A DNA stretch of 10,402 nt from Bacteroidetes bacterium CG2_30_32_10. Its GTDB lineage: Bacteria; Bacteroidota; Bacteroidia; Bacteroidales; CG2-30-32-10. The DNA lies in contig MNXO01000024.1 of the NCBI GenBank assembly GCA_001872995.1, positions 1 to 10,402 of the forward strand. The letters are read 5' to 3'. Numbering within the stretch: the stretch's first letter is position 1; each line of letters starts with the position of its first letter. Made by a program: the position numbers and the translations under genes. Under the pieces are notes generated by a model that was not told the DNA's origin, did not search any database, and was given only the letters and a program-made list of their open reading frames with translations. Shown in pieces: positions 1 to 7,300 of the stretch.

Positions 1-97
1 CCTTTTCAATTACATCAATTTATTCAATTTTCTGGAAAATCCAGATAAAGATTGGGGAAAAACACTTTATAATCAGGAACAATTTTCTCTTTTCTAA
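1..97 (+). CDS. 3' end of an unidentified protein-coding gene (partial)
   Basis: One plus-strand frame is open from the left edge (first full codon at base 2) to a TAA at 95-97, giving 31 residues that end in NQEQFSLF. The frame is rich in Asn, Phe, Leu and Glu, with A/T-ending codons like the confirmed genes nearby, so it is probably the C-terminus of a real gene. The tail contains the segment ENPDKDWGKT and has no signature I recognise; it is not a T9SS sorting tail. Other frames are also open over part of this short stretch, so the call rests mainly on plausible composition. No function can be assigned. Confidence 0.4.
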   Translation, partial: LFNYINLFNFLENPDKDWGKTLYNQEQFSLF

Positions 98-237
98 GGG
101 GGCTTACTTTTTTAAAAGGATAAAAAACAAAAAACACAAACTGATCTACAGGCATTTACACCAATTGAAATATATTTTGTATTTTTATCGGACAATAGTG
201 ATTAGTTTTGCAAAAATCTTAAAAATATAAAATATAC
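98..237. other. Intergenic region upstream of the acetate permease
   Basis: This stretch is A/T-rich with poly-A and poly-T runs. No strong GC-containing hairpin followed by T residues marks an end for the upstream gene. The only recognisable element is the promoter at 176-210. Confidence 0.5.
176..210 (+). promoter_or_regulatory. Bacteroidota-type promoter for the acetate permease
   Basis: TAGTTTTG at 203-210 matches the Bacteroidota -7 consensus TAnnTTTG exactly. TTTG at 176-179 matches the -33 element, with 23 bases between the boxes, at the long end of the accepted spacing. Transcription would start near 217, leaving a leader of about 20 bases before the ATG at 238. It is the only promoter in the window with exact matches to both boxes. 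Confidence 0.55.
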
Positions 238-825
238 ATGCAAGAAGAAAAAACATTAAAAATTGTGGACACAACATCAAATCCTTCGCCATTAGGACTA
301 TGCGGATTCGCTCTTACAACCATTTTATTAAACTTTCATAATGTGGGACTATTTGGATTAGACTCCTCTATTTTAGCGATGGGTTTATTCTATGGTGGTT
401 TAATTCAAATTATAGTTGGCGTAATGGAATGGAAAAAAGGAAATACCTTTGGAACGCTTGCATTTGCTTCTTATGGCGCATTTTGGATTACCTTGGTGGC
501 TTTAATGATAATGCCTAAAATGGGCATAGGAGATGCTCCTTCTGATATTTCTATGGCGTTTTTTCTTGGTATTTGGGGCGTTTTTTCTTTGTTTTTGTTT
601 ATCGCAAGTTTAAAGCTCAACAAAGCAATGCAAATTCTTTTTGGTACAGTAGTAATTTTATTCTTTCTTTTGGCTATTGCCAAAGCTACTGAAAACAAAT
701 TTATTCATACTTTGGCTGGCATCGATGGTATTTTATGTGGGTTTACCGCTCTATATACTGCAATGGCTCAACTTTTGAATGAAATGTATGGAAAAACAAT
801 AATGCCTTTGGGTGTTAAAAAATAA
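238..825 (+). CDS. satP: Acetate/succinate uptake transporter, GPR1/FUN34/YaaH (SatP) family
   Basis: This is an inner-membrane permease for acetate and other small carboxylates, probably coupled to protons as in E. coli SatP. The N-terminal family signature NPSPLGL is at residues 15-21, followed by GFALTT. Further family blocks are FYGGLIQIIVG (about 51-61), FGTLAFASYGAFW (about 71-83) and a last helix leading to AQLLNEMYGKTIMPLG (about 177-192). About six hydrophobic helices and a length of 195 aa are typical of the family. The ATG at 238 lies just downstream of a good promoter and gives the short hydrophilic N-terminus usual before NPxPLGL. There is no Shine-Dalgarno sequence, which is normal for this phylum. 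No acetyl-CoA synthetase or acetate kinase gene adjoins it, so it looks like a single-gene unit. The exact substrate cannot be read from the sequence. Confidence 0.92.
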   Translation: MQEEKTLKIVDTTSNPSPLGLCGFALTTILLNFHNVGLFGLDSSILAMGLFYGGLIQIIVGVMEWKKGNTFGTLAFASYGAFWITLVALMIMPKMGIGDAPSDISMAFFLGIWGVFSLFLFIASLKLNKAMQILFGTVVILFFLLAIAKATENKFIHTLAGIDGILCGFTALYTAMAQLLNEMYGKTIMPLGVKK

Positions 826-961
826 AGACATTTCAAGAATATCATATCTCATACTTTTAGAATTAAACAATTAAGAATATCCTTGGTTTTAAAAGTCCTT
901 TTCTCTTTTGCTTATCTTTTTGTAAAGATATAGCTGTGTTTGTTTAATATACAAATATTTC

Positions 962-978
962 TAAGATATTTTATCTTA
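962..978. promoter_or_regulatory. Perfect 7-base inverted repeat, possible operator
   Basis: TAAGATA (962-968) and TATCTTA (972-978) are perfect inverted copies separated by TTT. The repeat ends eight bases before the TAnnTTTG box of the kelch gene and covers the place where a -33 element would be expected. The arms are mostly A/T and no T-run follows, so an operator is more plausible than a terminator. No regulator gene lies in the window. The operator role is inferred from position only. Confidence 0.35.
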
Positions 979-986
979 AAATTTTA

Positions 987-994
987 TATATTTG
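987..994 (+). promoter_or_regulatory. -7 promoter box for the kelch protein gene
   Basis: TATATTTG matches TAnnTTTG exactly. No TTTG occurs at the usual 17-23 base spacing upstream; the inverted repeat at 962-978 is there instead. The predicted transcription start is near 1001, giving a leader of about 45 bases. Confidence 0.45.
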
Positions 995-1046
995 TAGTTT
1001 AATACCAAAAGGAATCATATTATTTAAACTTAAAGAAAGAAAAAAT

Positions 1047-2344
1047 ATGAAGAAAATGTACTATTTTTCCGTTGTATTGTTATTAATACTAAGCATTAAC
1101 ACTAACTTAAAAGCACAAACCCCTTTATGCACTAAAATTGCTGGCACATGGGCGCCAGAAAATACTTACCCTAACCTTCCTGTTGCAACATTTTACAATG
1201 CAGCAGCTTGGTTAAATAACATTTTGTATGTTCAGGCTCCAACATCCATTGGTGCAGGAGCAACAACAATTTATAAATACACTTATGGAGGTATTTGGAC
1301 AATTGGCACTCATTGTATAACTCCAGTTGCAGGCGCTTCAATGACGGCTTGCAATGGCAAATTATACTTAATTGGTGGTGGAGCAACTTATAATACGGCA
1401 AGTACCACTGTTCAGGAATTTGATCCTATAGCAAACACATGGGCAACAAAAGCTCCTTTACCAATTGCATTATCCGGTCATGGTTCTGTTTGTTGGGGCG
1501 ATAGTGTTATTTTTGTGATTGGTGGTCCTTGGTCAGGCTCCGCTTCAAATTTAAATGTTTATTATTATAGACCAGCTACCGATACTTGGAGCACAATTTC
1601 CAATTCATTACCTGCTGGTCAAGGAAGAAGAGGCTTTGCATTAGGAATAACCAATGAAAACAAAATAGTAATGAGTTGTGGATACAACACCACGTATTTA
1701 AATTCTACATACATTGGTACAATTGGTGCAGATGCTTCTCAAATTACTTGGGTTGCTGCTGCAAATGCTCCTGAAGCTCTTAGTCGTTGTGGTGGTGCGG
1801 GTTATGACAATACCTTTTTCTTGGTTGGGGGCTCTACTTCAATTGCCAGAAATGATACGGTATTCCTCTTTGATGTTACCAATAATGTTTGGAATAATAA
1901 AATAATAAATAATCCTCATCCTGTTGAAAATATATATAACGCAATTACAGTGATGTGTGTTGAAGATACTGTTAGAGTATTTCAACCCGGGGCTTAAATG
2001 GAAGTAGCTCATCTATTTCATCATTTGATATTACTGGAAGAGGCGATTTAATTGTTGGAATTACCCCTAAAACATCGACCAATGCTAATATACTTAAACA
2101 AAACTACCCCAATCCTTTTTACCAAAATACAACAATCAACTACCAATTAACTTCTAAAAGTGAGGTGGTACTTAAAGTGTTTAATAATATGGGAAATGAA
2201 ATTTACACGCTTGTAAATACCATTCAAACTCCAGGAAAATATGAGGTTACATTTGATGCAACCAAATTATCCCCTGGAATTTATATTTACAATTTAACCA
2301 CCAACAACATTAGCCAAACCAAACGAATGATGTTATTGAGATAA
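1047..2344 (+). pseudogene. Frameshifted exported kelch-repeat protein with T9SS sorting domain
   Basis: The N-terminus (MKKMYYF, then a Val/Leu/Ile-rich core) is a Sec signal peptide, with likely cleavage after LKA at residue 23. Residues about 50-312 form kelch-type beta-propeller repeats: LYLIGGG (107-112), FDPIANTW (125-132), VIFVIGG (154-160), YRPATDTW (174-181), FFLVGG (257-262) and FDVTNNVW (275-282). The starting frame ends at TAA 1995-1997 after 316 residues. The other frame continues without interruption from about 1991 to TAA 2342-2344 and encodes a Por secretion tail (YPNPF, then a beta-sandwich ending in KRMMLLR). Adding one G to the GGGG run at 1989-1992 would give a continuous protein of about 432 residues. 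As written, the product would be exported to the periplasm but lack the signal for crossing the outer membrane by T9SS. The gap may be a true mutation or a homopolymer sequencing error. The ligand and role are unknown; kelch propellers usually mediate protein or glycan contacts. Confidence 0.85.
1991..2344 (+). other. Out-of-frame T9SS type A C-terminal sorting domain
   Basis: This segment is read in the frame shifted by -1 relative to the kelch start codon. It encodes 117 codons: a Ser/Gly-rich linker (GLNGSSSS), then NYPNPF from 2102, then the conserved pattern of the Por_Secre_tail family (VVLKVFNNMGNEI, LSPGIYIYNL, and a basic end KRMMLLR). The frame has no early ATG, so it is unlikely to be translated alone. 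Its good conservation suggests that the frameshift is recent or artefactual. Confidence 0.85.
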
Positions 2345-2380
2345 TTCTAAAAATTTTTTTTTTGTTATTATTATAGTACA

Positions 2381-2602
2381 AAACAGTTGTTTAAAAAACT
2401 TATTCATTCTTAGAAATTTTAAAAATGGGATAAGGCGTGGGAAACATTTGTCGTTATTGTCATGAAAATAGTTATGAAAAACCACTTATTCGGCAGACCC
2501 TAAATAAAAATAAACCATTGAAATGCCTTTTATTTAACTATTATAAAAATACTTGCAGGAGAAGGTGTTGTCTAAAAAAGATTTTTTAAACAAAAACTGT
2601 TT
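2381..2602. repeat. Imperfect inverted repeat bounding a 222-base intergenic block
   Basis: AAACAGTTGTTTAAAAAA at 2381-2398 is matched in inverted orientation at 2582-2602, with three extra T residues in the middle of the right copy. That gives 8 plus 10 paired positions. The right arm overlaps the stop codon of lspA. No coding frame, transposase or clear target-site duplication is seen. It may be a remnant of a small non-autonomous element, or chance pairing in AT-rich DNA. The 256-base region 2345-2600 also has a run of ten T residues at 2354-2363, soon after the kelch gene stop. Confidence 0.3.
2571..2591 (-). terminator. Weak AT-only hairpin after lspA
   Basis: Read on the minus strand just after the lspA stop, six A residues, a 2-base centre and six T residues could form a short hairpin (core 2574-2587), with a few more pairs outside it. 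It lacks G/C pairs and a proper loop, so termination is only a possibility. It is reported because it is the best candidate end for the ileS-lspA operon. Confidence 0.25.
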
Positions 2603-3197
2603 ATTTGTCTTTTTTAAACCAGAACTGATAAATAAACATCAATGTAACACCAATGGTAATAGACGAATCGGCAATATTGAACACAGGGCTAAAGAATAGA
2701 TAAGCCTCATTCTTCCAAAAAGGAAACCAACTTGGGAAATGCCCATGTATGATTGGAAAATAAAGCATATCAACCACCTTGCCATATAACAATCCGGCAT
2801 AGCCGCCTTCGGAAGGCATAAAACTTGCTACCTGAAAACCTCTTTCGTTAAATATTAGCCCATAAAAAGCACTGTCGATGATATTGCCCAAAGCACCAGC
2901 AAAGATAAGAGCAAAGCTTACAATAAGTAATGAAGAGGATTTTTGTTTTGTTAAAGTATATAAATACCAACCAATAGCTCCCACCGCAAAAATTCGAAAT
3001 ACACTAAGAATTAGTTTGCCATATTTGCCTGCAAATTGCAAACCAAAAGCCATTCCTTCGTTTTCGGTGAAATGGATAATAAACCAATTACCAAAAACAG
3101 AATACTCTTGTCCAAGATACATGTGTGTTTTAATCCATATCTTTAGACACTGGTCTAATAGAAGTACCAGAAAAATAAGTATAATTGCTTTTTTCAA
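2601..3197 (-). CDS. lspA: Signal peptidase II (prolipoprotein signal peptidase)
   Basis: LspA is an inner-membrane aspartyl protease. It cuts the signal peptide from diacylglyceryl-modified prolipoproteins just before the lipid-bearing cysteine. The family blocks are present: LLLDQCLKIW (12-21, D15), FTENEGMAFG (43-52), GALGNIIDS (101-109) with catalytic D108, VVDMLYFP (141-148), and FNIADSSITIG (173-183) with catalytic D177. Four membrane helices are evident. At 198 aa it exceeds the usual 160-170 because of a long segment between the two catalytic Asp residues, as is common in Bacteroidota. The start appears to be TTG (CAA at 3195-3197 on the plus strand): upstream there is an in-frame stop and no ATG, and the next Met (residue 26) would remove the conserved D15 helix. 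It lies 33 bases after the DksA-like gene and is last in the ileS operon. Confidence 0.95.
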   Translation of the reverse strand: MKKAIILIFLVLLLDQCLKIWIKTHMYLGQEYSVFGNWFIIHFTENEGMAFGLQFAGKYGKLILSVFRIFAVGAIGWYLYTLTKQKSSSLLIVSFALIFAGALGNIIDSAFYGLIFNERGFQVASFMPSEGGYAGLLYGKVVDMLYFPIIHGHFPSWFPFWKNEAYLFFSPVFNIADSSITIGVTLMFIYQFWFKKDK

Positions 3198-3230
3198 ATT
3201 TGAAAGGGTTAAATTATATGATTATAAAAC

Positions 3231-3629
3231 TTATAGTTGGTTAGGTTTTTGTTGGTTTAATTTGGCTTCCATGCTCAATGTTGCATGAGGAACGCTTTTA
3301 AGACGTTCTTTAGAAATCAATTTTCCTGTAACACGACAAATACCATAGGTTTTATTTTCTATTCTGATTAAGGCATTTTCTAAATCACGGATAAATTTTT
3401 GCAAACGCAAGGCTAGCTGGCTATTTTCCTCTTTAGAAAGTACTTGCGAACCTTCTTCCAAGACTTTAAAAGACGGAGAAGTGTCGTTTGTATCGTTTGT
3501 ATTAGAAAGAGTGTATGCTTCAGTTAGCAAATCAAGATCAGTTTGAGCTTGTGCAATTTTATCAAGAATAATTTGTTTAAATTCTTGCAATTCTTCGTCA
3601 GAGTATCTAGTTTTTTCTTGGTTTTCCAT
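3231..3629 (-). CDS. TraR/DksA family regulator lacking the zinc-binding cysteines
   Basis: DksA-type proteins bind in the secondary channel of RNA polymerase and change promoter kinetics, often with ppGpp. This 132-residue protein has the family layout: a charged N-terminus, a long helical hairpin (about 10-90, with a Thr/Asn/Ser-rich stretch near 41-52), then the globular module. The module reads YGICRVTGKLISKERLKSVP (95-114), which matches the family pattern YGxCxxCGxxIxxxRLxAxP. Only the first zinc-ligand cysteine remains (C98); the second is replaced by Thr, and the second pair is missing in PHATLSMEAK. I recall such zinc-less versions as common in Bacteroidota, so this is probably not decay. 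It begins 19 bases after the ileS stop and is followed 33 bases later by lspA, so all three genes are probably cotranscribed. Which promoters it affects cannot be inferred. Confidence 0.88.
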   Translation of the reverse strand: MENQEKTRYSDEELQEFKQIILDKIAQAQTDLDLLTEAYTLSNTNDTNDTSPSFKVLEEGSQVLSKEENSQLALRLQKFIRDLENALIRIENKTYGICRVTGKLISKERLKSVPHATLSMEAKLNQQKPNQL

Positions 3630-3648
3630 CGTATAGTTATATTAATGA

Positions 3649-6600
3649 TTATGTTTTTTTAATTAAAATATTTGTTTGAATTTCGTCCGTAAGGTCAACG
3701 CATGCCTTGTTGTCGTGGTCAATTCTATCTGACATTTCCAAAGAAGTTGCCAAAGTTTCCGAGCAAATGTACTCATAATTATTTTTAATTGCAGATAAAA
3801 TATCTCGATGTTTTTCTAAAATTATAGTTATTTTGTCTGTAACATCAAAATCATTGTCTTTTCTAAGGTTTTGAATTCTATTGATTAACTCGCGGGCAAT
3901 ACCTTCTTCTTTCAACTGCTCGGTAATGGTAATGTCCAAGGCAACAGTTAAGTTGCCTATATTTGCCACCAATAAACCTGGAATGTCTTCTGACATAATT
4001 TCAACATCTGTAAGGTTCAATTGAACTTCATTTCCTTCGATGGTTATTAAATAGTTGCCTTCCGATTCAAATTTGCTTATATCTTGCTGATTCATAGCAG
4101 AAATAACAACTGCAATTTGTTTCATCAACTTGCTATATTTGGGGCCTAAGCTTTTGAAGTTTGGTTTAATCTTTTTTACCAGTACATTATTTGACTCCTG
4201 AATATATTCTAATGATTTAACATTTACTTCGGAAAGTATTAAGTTTTTAACTGCTTCTATTTGTGATTTTAAGTGTTCGTCGAAAACGGGTATTGAAATT
4301 TTACCCAAGGGTTGACGAACCCTGATGTTAACTTTCTTACGTAAAGCGAGCACCATAGAAGAAACTTTTTGTGCAATCTCCATTCTTTCTTCAAGTGCTT
4401 TGTCGATAAGTTTTTCATCTACCTGTGGAAAGTTGCAAAGATGAATAGATTCTGCATTATTCTTACCAGTAACCTTATTCAAGTCTTTAAAAAGTCGGTC
4501 CATATAAAATGGCGCTATAGGAGAAGATAAATAAGCAATGGTTTCTAAACATTTGTACAATGTTTGGTAAGCTGCAATTTTGTCTTCTGAATATTCACCC
4601 TTCCAGAATCTTCTTCTGCAAAGACGAACATACCAGTTACTTAAATGTTCATCTAAAAAATATTGGATTGCCCTGCCAGCTTTGGTAGGTTCGTAATCGG
4701 CATAATGTTCATCTACTGTTTTGATGAGGGTGTTTAATTCAGATATTATCCAACGGTCTATTTCTGGTCGCTTTGCAATATCAATGTCTTTTTCAGCATA
4801 CGAAAATCCATCAATGTTGGCATAAAGGGTAAAAAAACTATACGTATTATATAGTGTACCAAAGAATTTTCTTTGTGTTTCTCCTATTCCCTCGGTATCG
4901 AATTTCAAATTATCCCAAGGCTGTGCATTGGTAATCATATACCAACGGGTAGCATCGGGACCATATTTTTCAATAGTTTCGAAAGGGTCCACCGCATTTC
5001 CCAATCGTTTAGACATTTTATTACCTGTTTTATCCAATACTAATCCATTAGACACTACGGCTTTATATGCAACAGAATCAAACAGCATTACCGCAATGGC
5101 ATGCAATGTAAAAAACCATCCTCTTGTTTGGTCAACGCCTTCTGCAATAAAATCAGCAGGAAAATTGCTTTTAAATAATTCTTTATTTTCGAATGGATAA
5201 TGAAGTTGTGCATAAGGCATGGCTCCCGAATCGAACCACACATCAATCAGGTCGGTTTCGCGAGTCATTTTTCTACCTTTAGACGAAACCAAAAATATTT
5301 CATCTACATAAGGTCTATGAATATCAATAGTCTCGTAATTATATGGAGAAAAATCATTTACAGTAAATACTTCCAATGGATTTGTTTTCATAAAACCCGC
5401 TTTGATAGATTTTTCTATTTCCGCTTTTAATTGACCAACAGAACTGATGCATACTTGTTCGCTTTTATCGTCTGATGTCCATATAGGAATAGGAACGCCC
5501 CAATATCTCGAACGAGAAAGGTTCCAATCCACTAAATTTTCGAGCCAGTTACCAAAACGTCCTGTTCCAGTAGATTCTGGTTTCCAGTTAATGGTTTTGT
5601 TTAAAGCTATCATTCGTTCTTTGAAAGCAGTGGTTTTAATAAACCAAGAATCGAGTGGATAATAAAGAATTGGTTTATCGGTTCGCCAGCAATGTGGATA
5701 TGAGTGTTCGTATTTCTCGGTTTTAAAGGCTCTGTTTTCTTTCTTTAATTTAACAATAATGTCTATATCAACATTATTGTCGGTTCCTGCAACAAAATTG
5801 GGGTCATATTCACTTTTAACAAACCTATCAGCAAATTCCCCCATTTCTTTAACAAACCTACCTTGTTTATTAACTAAAGTGAGTGAACCTATGCCATTTA
5901 ATTTGGCTACTTTATAGTCGTCGGCACCAAAACTTGGGGCGATATGAACGATTCCAGTACCATCTTCGGTAGTAACAAAATCGCCACAAACCACCCTGAA
6001 AGCATCTCCATCGGTAGGTTGCGCATAGGGAAGCAATTGTTCGTAGCGAATACCTTCCAAATTTATTCCTTTATAGGTTTCAACAATCTGAAAAGGAATA
6101 TTCTTTTGTCCTGCTTGATATTCTTCCATTTTTAATTCAGCATTTTTAGCGGGGAAGTATTTTTCCTGCAAATCTTTGCCAAGAATTACGGTAATAGGAA
6201 GATTCGTATAAGCATTATATGATTTTATTTTAACATATTCAATATTTTTACCAACAGCCAATGCCGTGTTTGAAGGAAGAGTCCATGGTGTGGTAGTCCA
6301 TGCAATAAAAAAAACTTCGGTGTCCGCTTGCTTAAAAAGAAATTCAGATTTTTCGTTTCTAATAACCTTAAATTGAGCGATAACAGTACTGTCTTTTACA
6401 TTTTTATAACATCCGGGTAGGTTTAATTCGTGAGAACTTAAGCCAGTACCCGCTGCAGGAGAATATGGTTGAATAGAATATCCTTTATACAACAAGCCTT
6501 TTTGGTATAACTGACCTAATAAATACCAAACCGTTTCTATATATTTATTATCAAAAGTAATGTAAGGGTCTGTTAAATCTACCCAATAACCCATTTTTTT

Positions 6601-7011
6601 GGTAATGTCGTCCCATTTATCCTTAAACTTCATTACATCTTTTCGACAGGCTTTGTTGTAATCGGCAATAGAAATCGTTTTTCCAATATCTTCTTTGGTA
6701 ATACCTAGACTTTTTTCTACACCCATTTCAATAGGTAAGCCATGAGTATCCCAACCTGCTTTACGTTTTACTTGAAAGCCTTTTAATGTTTTGTAACGGC
6801 AAAAAATATCTTTGATAGACCTCGCCATTACGTGATGTATACCAGGCATTCCATTGGCAGAAGGTGGACCTTCATAGAATACGTAAGGGGTTTTACCGTT
6901 TCTATTATCTACACTTTTCTCAAATACAGAATTTTGTTCCCACCATTCCTGTACTTCCTTGGCTATTTGTGTTAAATCTAATTTCTTGTATTCTGGATAT
7001 TTAGCTTTCAT
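3649..7011 (-). CDS. ileS: Isoleucyl-tRNA synthetase (long, eukaryotic-like type)
   Basis: This cytosolic class I synthetase attaches isoleucine to tRNA-Ile and hydrolyses mischarged valine. The catalytic domain has GPPSANG (48-54) followed by GIHH (57-60) where HIGH is usual, AGWDTHGLPIE (85-95), WFDSG (592-596) and KMSKR (665-669). The CP1 editing domain includes WTTTPWTLPSN (238-248) and GTGIVHIAPSFGADD (351-365). The anticodon-binding helices follow KMSKR, and a long C-terminal region (about 930-1120) replaces the zinc finger of the short bacterial enzymes. At 1120 aa it fits the type 2 clade rather than the roughly 940-residue E. coli type. That clade is known to be less sensitive to mupirocin. 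The ATG at 7011 gives the usual start MKAKYPEYKKLDL. It is first in the operon with the DksA-like gene and lspA, with a -7 box at 7055-7062. No truncation is seen. Confidence 0.97.
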   Translation of the reverse strand: MKAKYPEYKKLDLTQIAKEVQEWWEQNSVFEKSVDNRNGKTPYVFYEGPPSANGMPGIHHVMARSIKDIFCRYKTLKGFQVKRKAGWDTHGLPIEMGVEKSLGITKEDIGKTISIADYNKACRKDVMKFKDKWDDITKKMGYWVDLTDPYITFDNKYIETVWYLLGQLYQKGLLYKGYSIQPYSPAAGTGLSSHELNLPGCYKNVKDSTVIAQFKVIRNEKSEFLFKQADTEVFFIAWTTTPWTLPSNTALAVGKNIEYVKIKSYNAYTNLPITVILGKDLQEKYFPAKNAELKMEEYQAGQKNIPFQIVETYKGINLEGIRYEQLLPYAQPTDGDAFRVVCGDFVTTEDGTGIVHIAPSFGADDYKVAKLNGIGSLTLVNKQGRFVKEMGEFADRFVKSEYDPNFVAGTDNNVDIDIIVKLKKENRAFKTEKYEHSYPHCWRTDKPILYYPLDSWFIKTTAFKERMIALNKTINWKPESTGTGRFGNWLENLVDWNLSRSRYWGVPIPIWTSDDKSEQVCISSVGQLKAEIEKSIKAGFMKTNPLEVFTVNDFSPYNYETIDIHRPYVDEIFLVSSKGRKMTRETDLIDVWFDSGAMPYAQLHYPFENKELFKSNFPADFIAEGVDQTRGWFFTLHAIAVMLFDSVAYKAVVSNGLVLDKTGNKMSKRLGNAVDPFETIEKYGPDATRWYMITNAQPWDNLKFDTEGIGETQRKFFGTLYNTYSFFTLYANIDGFSYAEKDIDIAKRPEIDRWIISELNTLIKTVDEHYADYEPTKAGRAIQYFLDEHLSNWYVRLCRRRFWKGEYSEDKIAAYQTLYKCLETIAYLSSPIAPFYMDRLFKDLNKVTGKNNAESIHLCNFPQVDEKLIDKALEERMEIAQKVSSMVLALRKKVNIRVRQPLGKISIPVFDEHLKSQIEAVKNLILSEVNVKSLEYIQESNNVLVKKIKPNFKSLGPKYSKLMKQIAVVISAMNQQDISKFESEGNYLITIEGNEVQLNLTDVEIMSEDIPGLLVANIGNLTVALDITITEQLKEEGIARELINRIQNLRKDNDFDVTDKITIILEKHRDILSAIKNNYEYICSETLATSLEMSDRIDHDNKACVDLTDEIQTNILIKKT

Positions 7012-7054
7012 TCACTTAATAATATTTCTAATGGCTGTCTTTATAAAAAACCTG

Positions 7055-7086
7055 CAAATTTATATAAAATATCTCAAACTACCAAG
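7055..7086 (-). promoter_or_regulatory. Promoter of the ileS operon
   Basis: On the minus strand, TAAATTTG (plus-strand CAAATTTA at 7055-7062) matches TAnnTTTG exactly. CTTG (plus-strand CAAG at 7083-7086) is a three-of-four match to the -33 TTTG at a 20-base gap. The predicted start is about 35-40 bases before the ileS ATG. No T-box leader is apparent in such a short leader. Confidence 0.5.
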
Positions 7087-7203
7087 AGGGTTTTGTTTCT
7101 CTTTTAGTGTTTTGAAAATGAGGGAACTTACTATTGTGAAAAGGGTGGAAGTGCAGACAATAATTTGAAAATGGGATACCGCAAATTAACGTAAAGGAAA
7201 ATG

Positions 7204-7228
7204 CTAAAAAGGGAACTCAACTTTTTAG
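7204..7228. other. Hairpin with 8-base perfect arms in the divergent region
   Basis: CTAAAAAG (7204-7211) and CTTTTTAG (7221-7228) pair perfectly around a 9-base loop. A run of six T residues follows about eight bases later on the plus strand. It lies upstream of both candidate transporter promoters, so it could be a regulator site or the end of an unrecognised short transcript. The function is unknown. Confidence 0.3.
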
Positions 7229-7300
7229 GAGATGTTTTTTGAATTTAATTTTTTAAAGGAACCATTTTGGAAACATTTGTTATATGGTGTTTATTATCAA

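Larger units (their letters stand above)
826..1046. other. Intergenic region between the permease and the kelch gene
   Basis: AT-rich non-coding DNA. It contains a 9-base direct repeat AAGAATATC (once just after the permease stop, once about 37 bases later), a perfect palindrome at 962-978 and a -7 promoter box at 987-994. No clear intrinsic terminator follows the permease. Confidence 0.5.

Noticed and set aside
31..45. TCTGG-AAAAT-CCAGA hairpin near the left edge
   Set aside because: It lies inside the frame of the partial gene at 1-97, has only five base pairs and is not followed by a T-run, so it is not a credible terminator.
1985..1995. Programmed -1 ribosomal frameshift in the kelch gene
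   Set aside because: The bases around CCCGGGGC do not form a standard X-XXY-YYZ slippery heptamer in the reading frame, and no clear downstream stimulatory hairpin is seen. A one-base loss or read error is simpler.
2878..3288. 136-codon open frame on the plus strand opposite lspA and the DksA-like gene
   Set aside because: It is antisense to two genes with clear family motifs and its translation has no recognisable domain or sensible composition.
6959..7168. Plus-strand open frame running from the ileS start into the intergenic region, including a 16-codon sub-frame at 7118-7168
   Set aside because: The first part is antisense to ileS, the translation has no motif, and no promoter box is suitably placed. 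It reads as a chance frame.
2422..7280. Short words shared by two intergenic regions (AAAATGGGATA and GGAAACATTTGT near 2422-2451 and 7168-7280)
   Set aside because: Matches of 11-12 bases are expected by chance in 10 kb of AT-rich DNA, and their spacing differs greatly between the two places.
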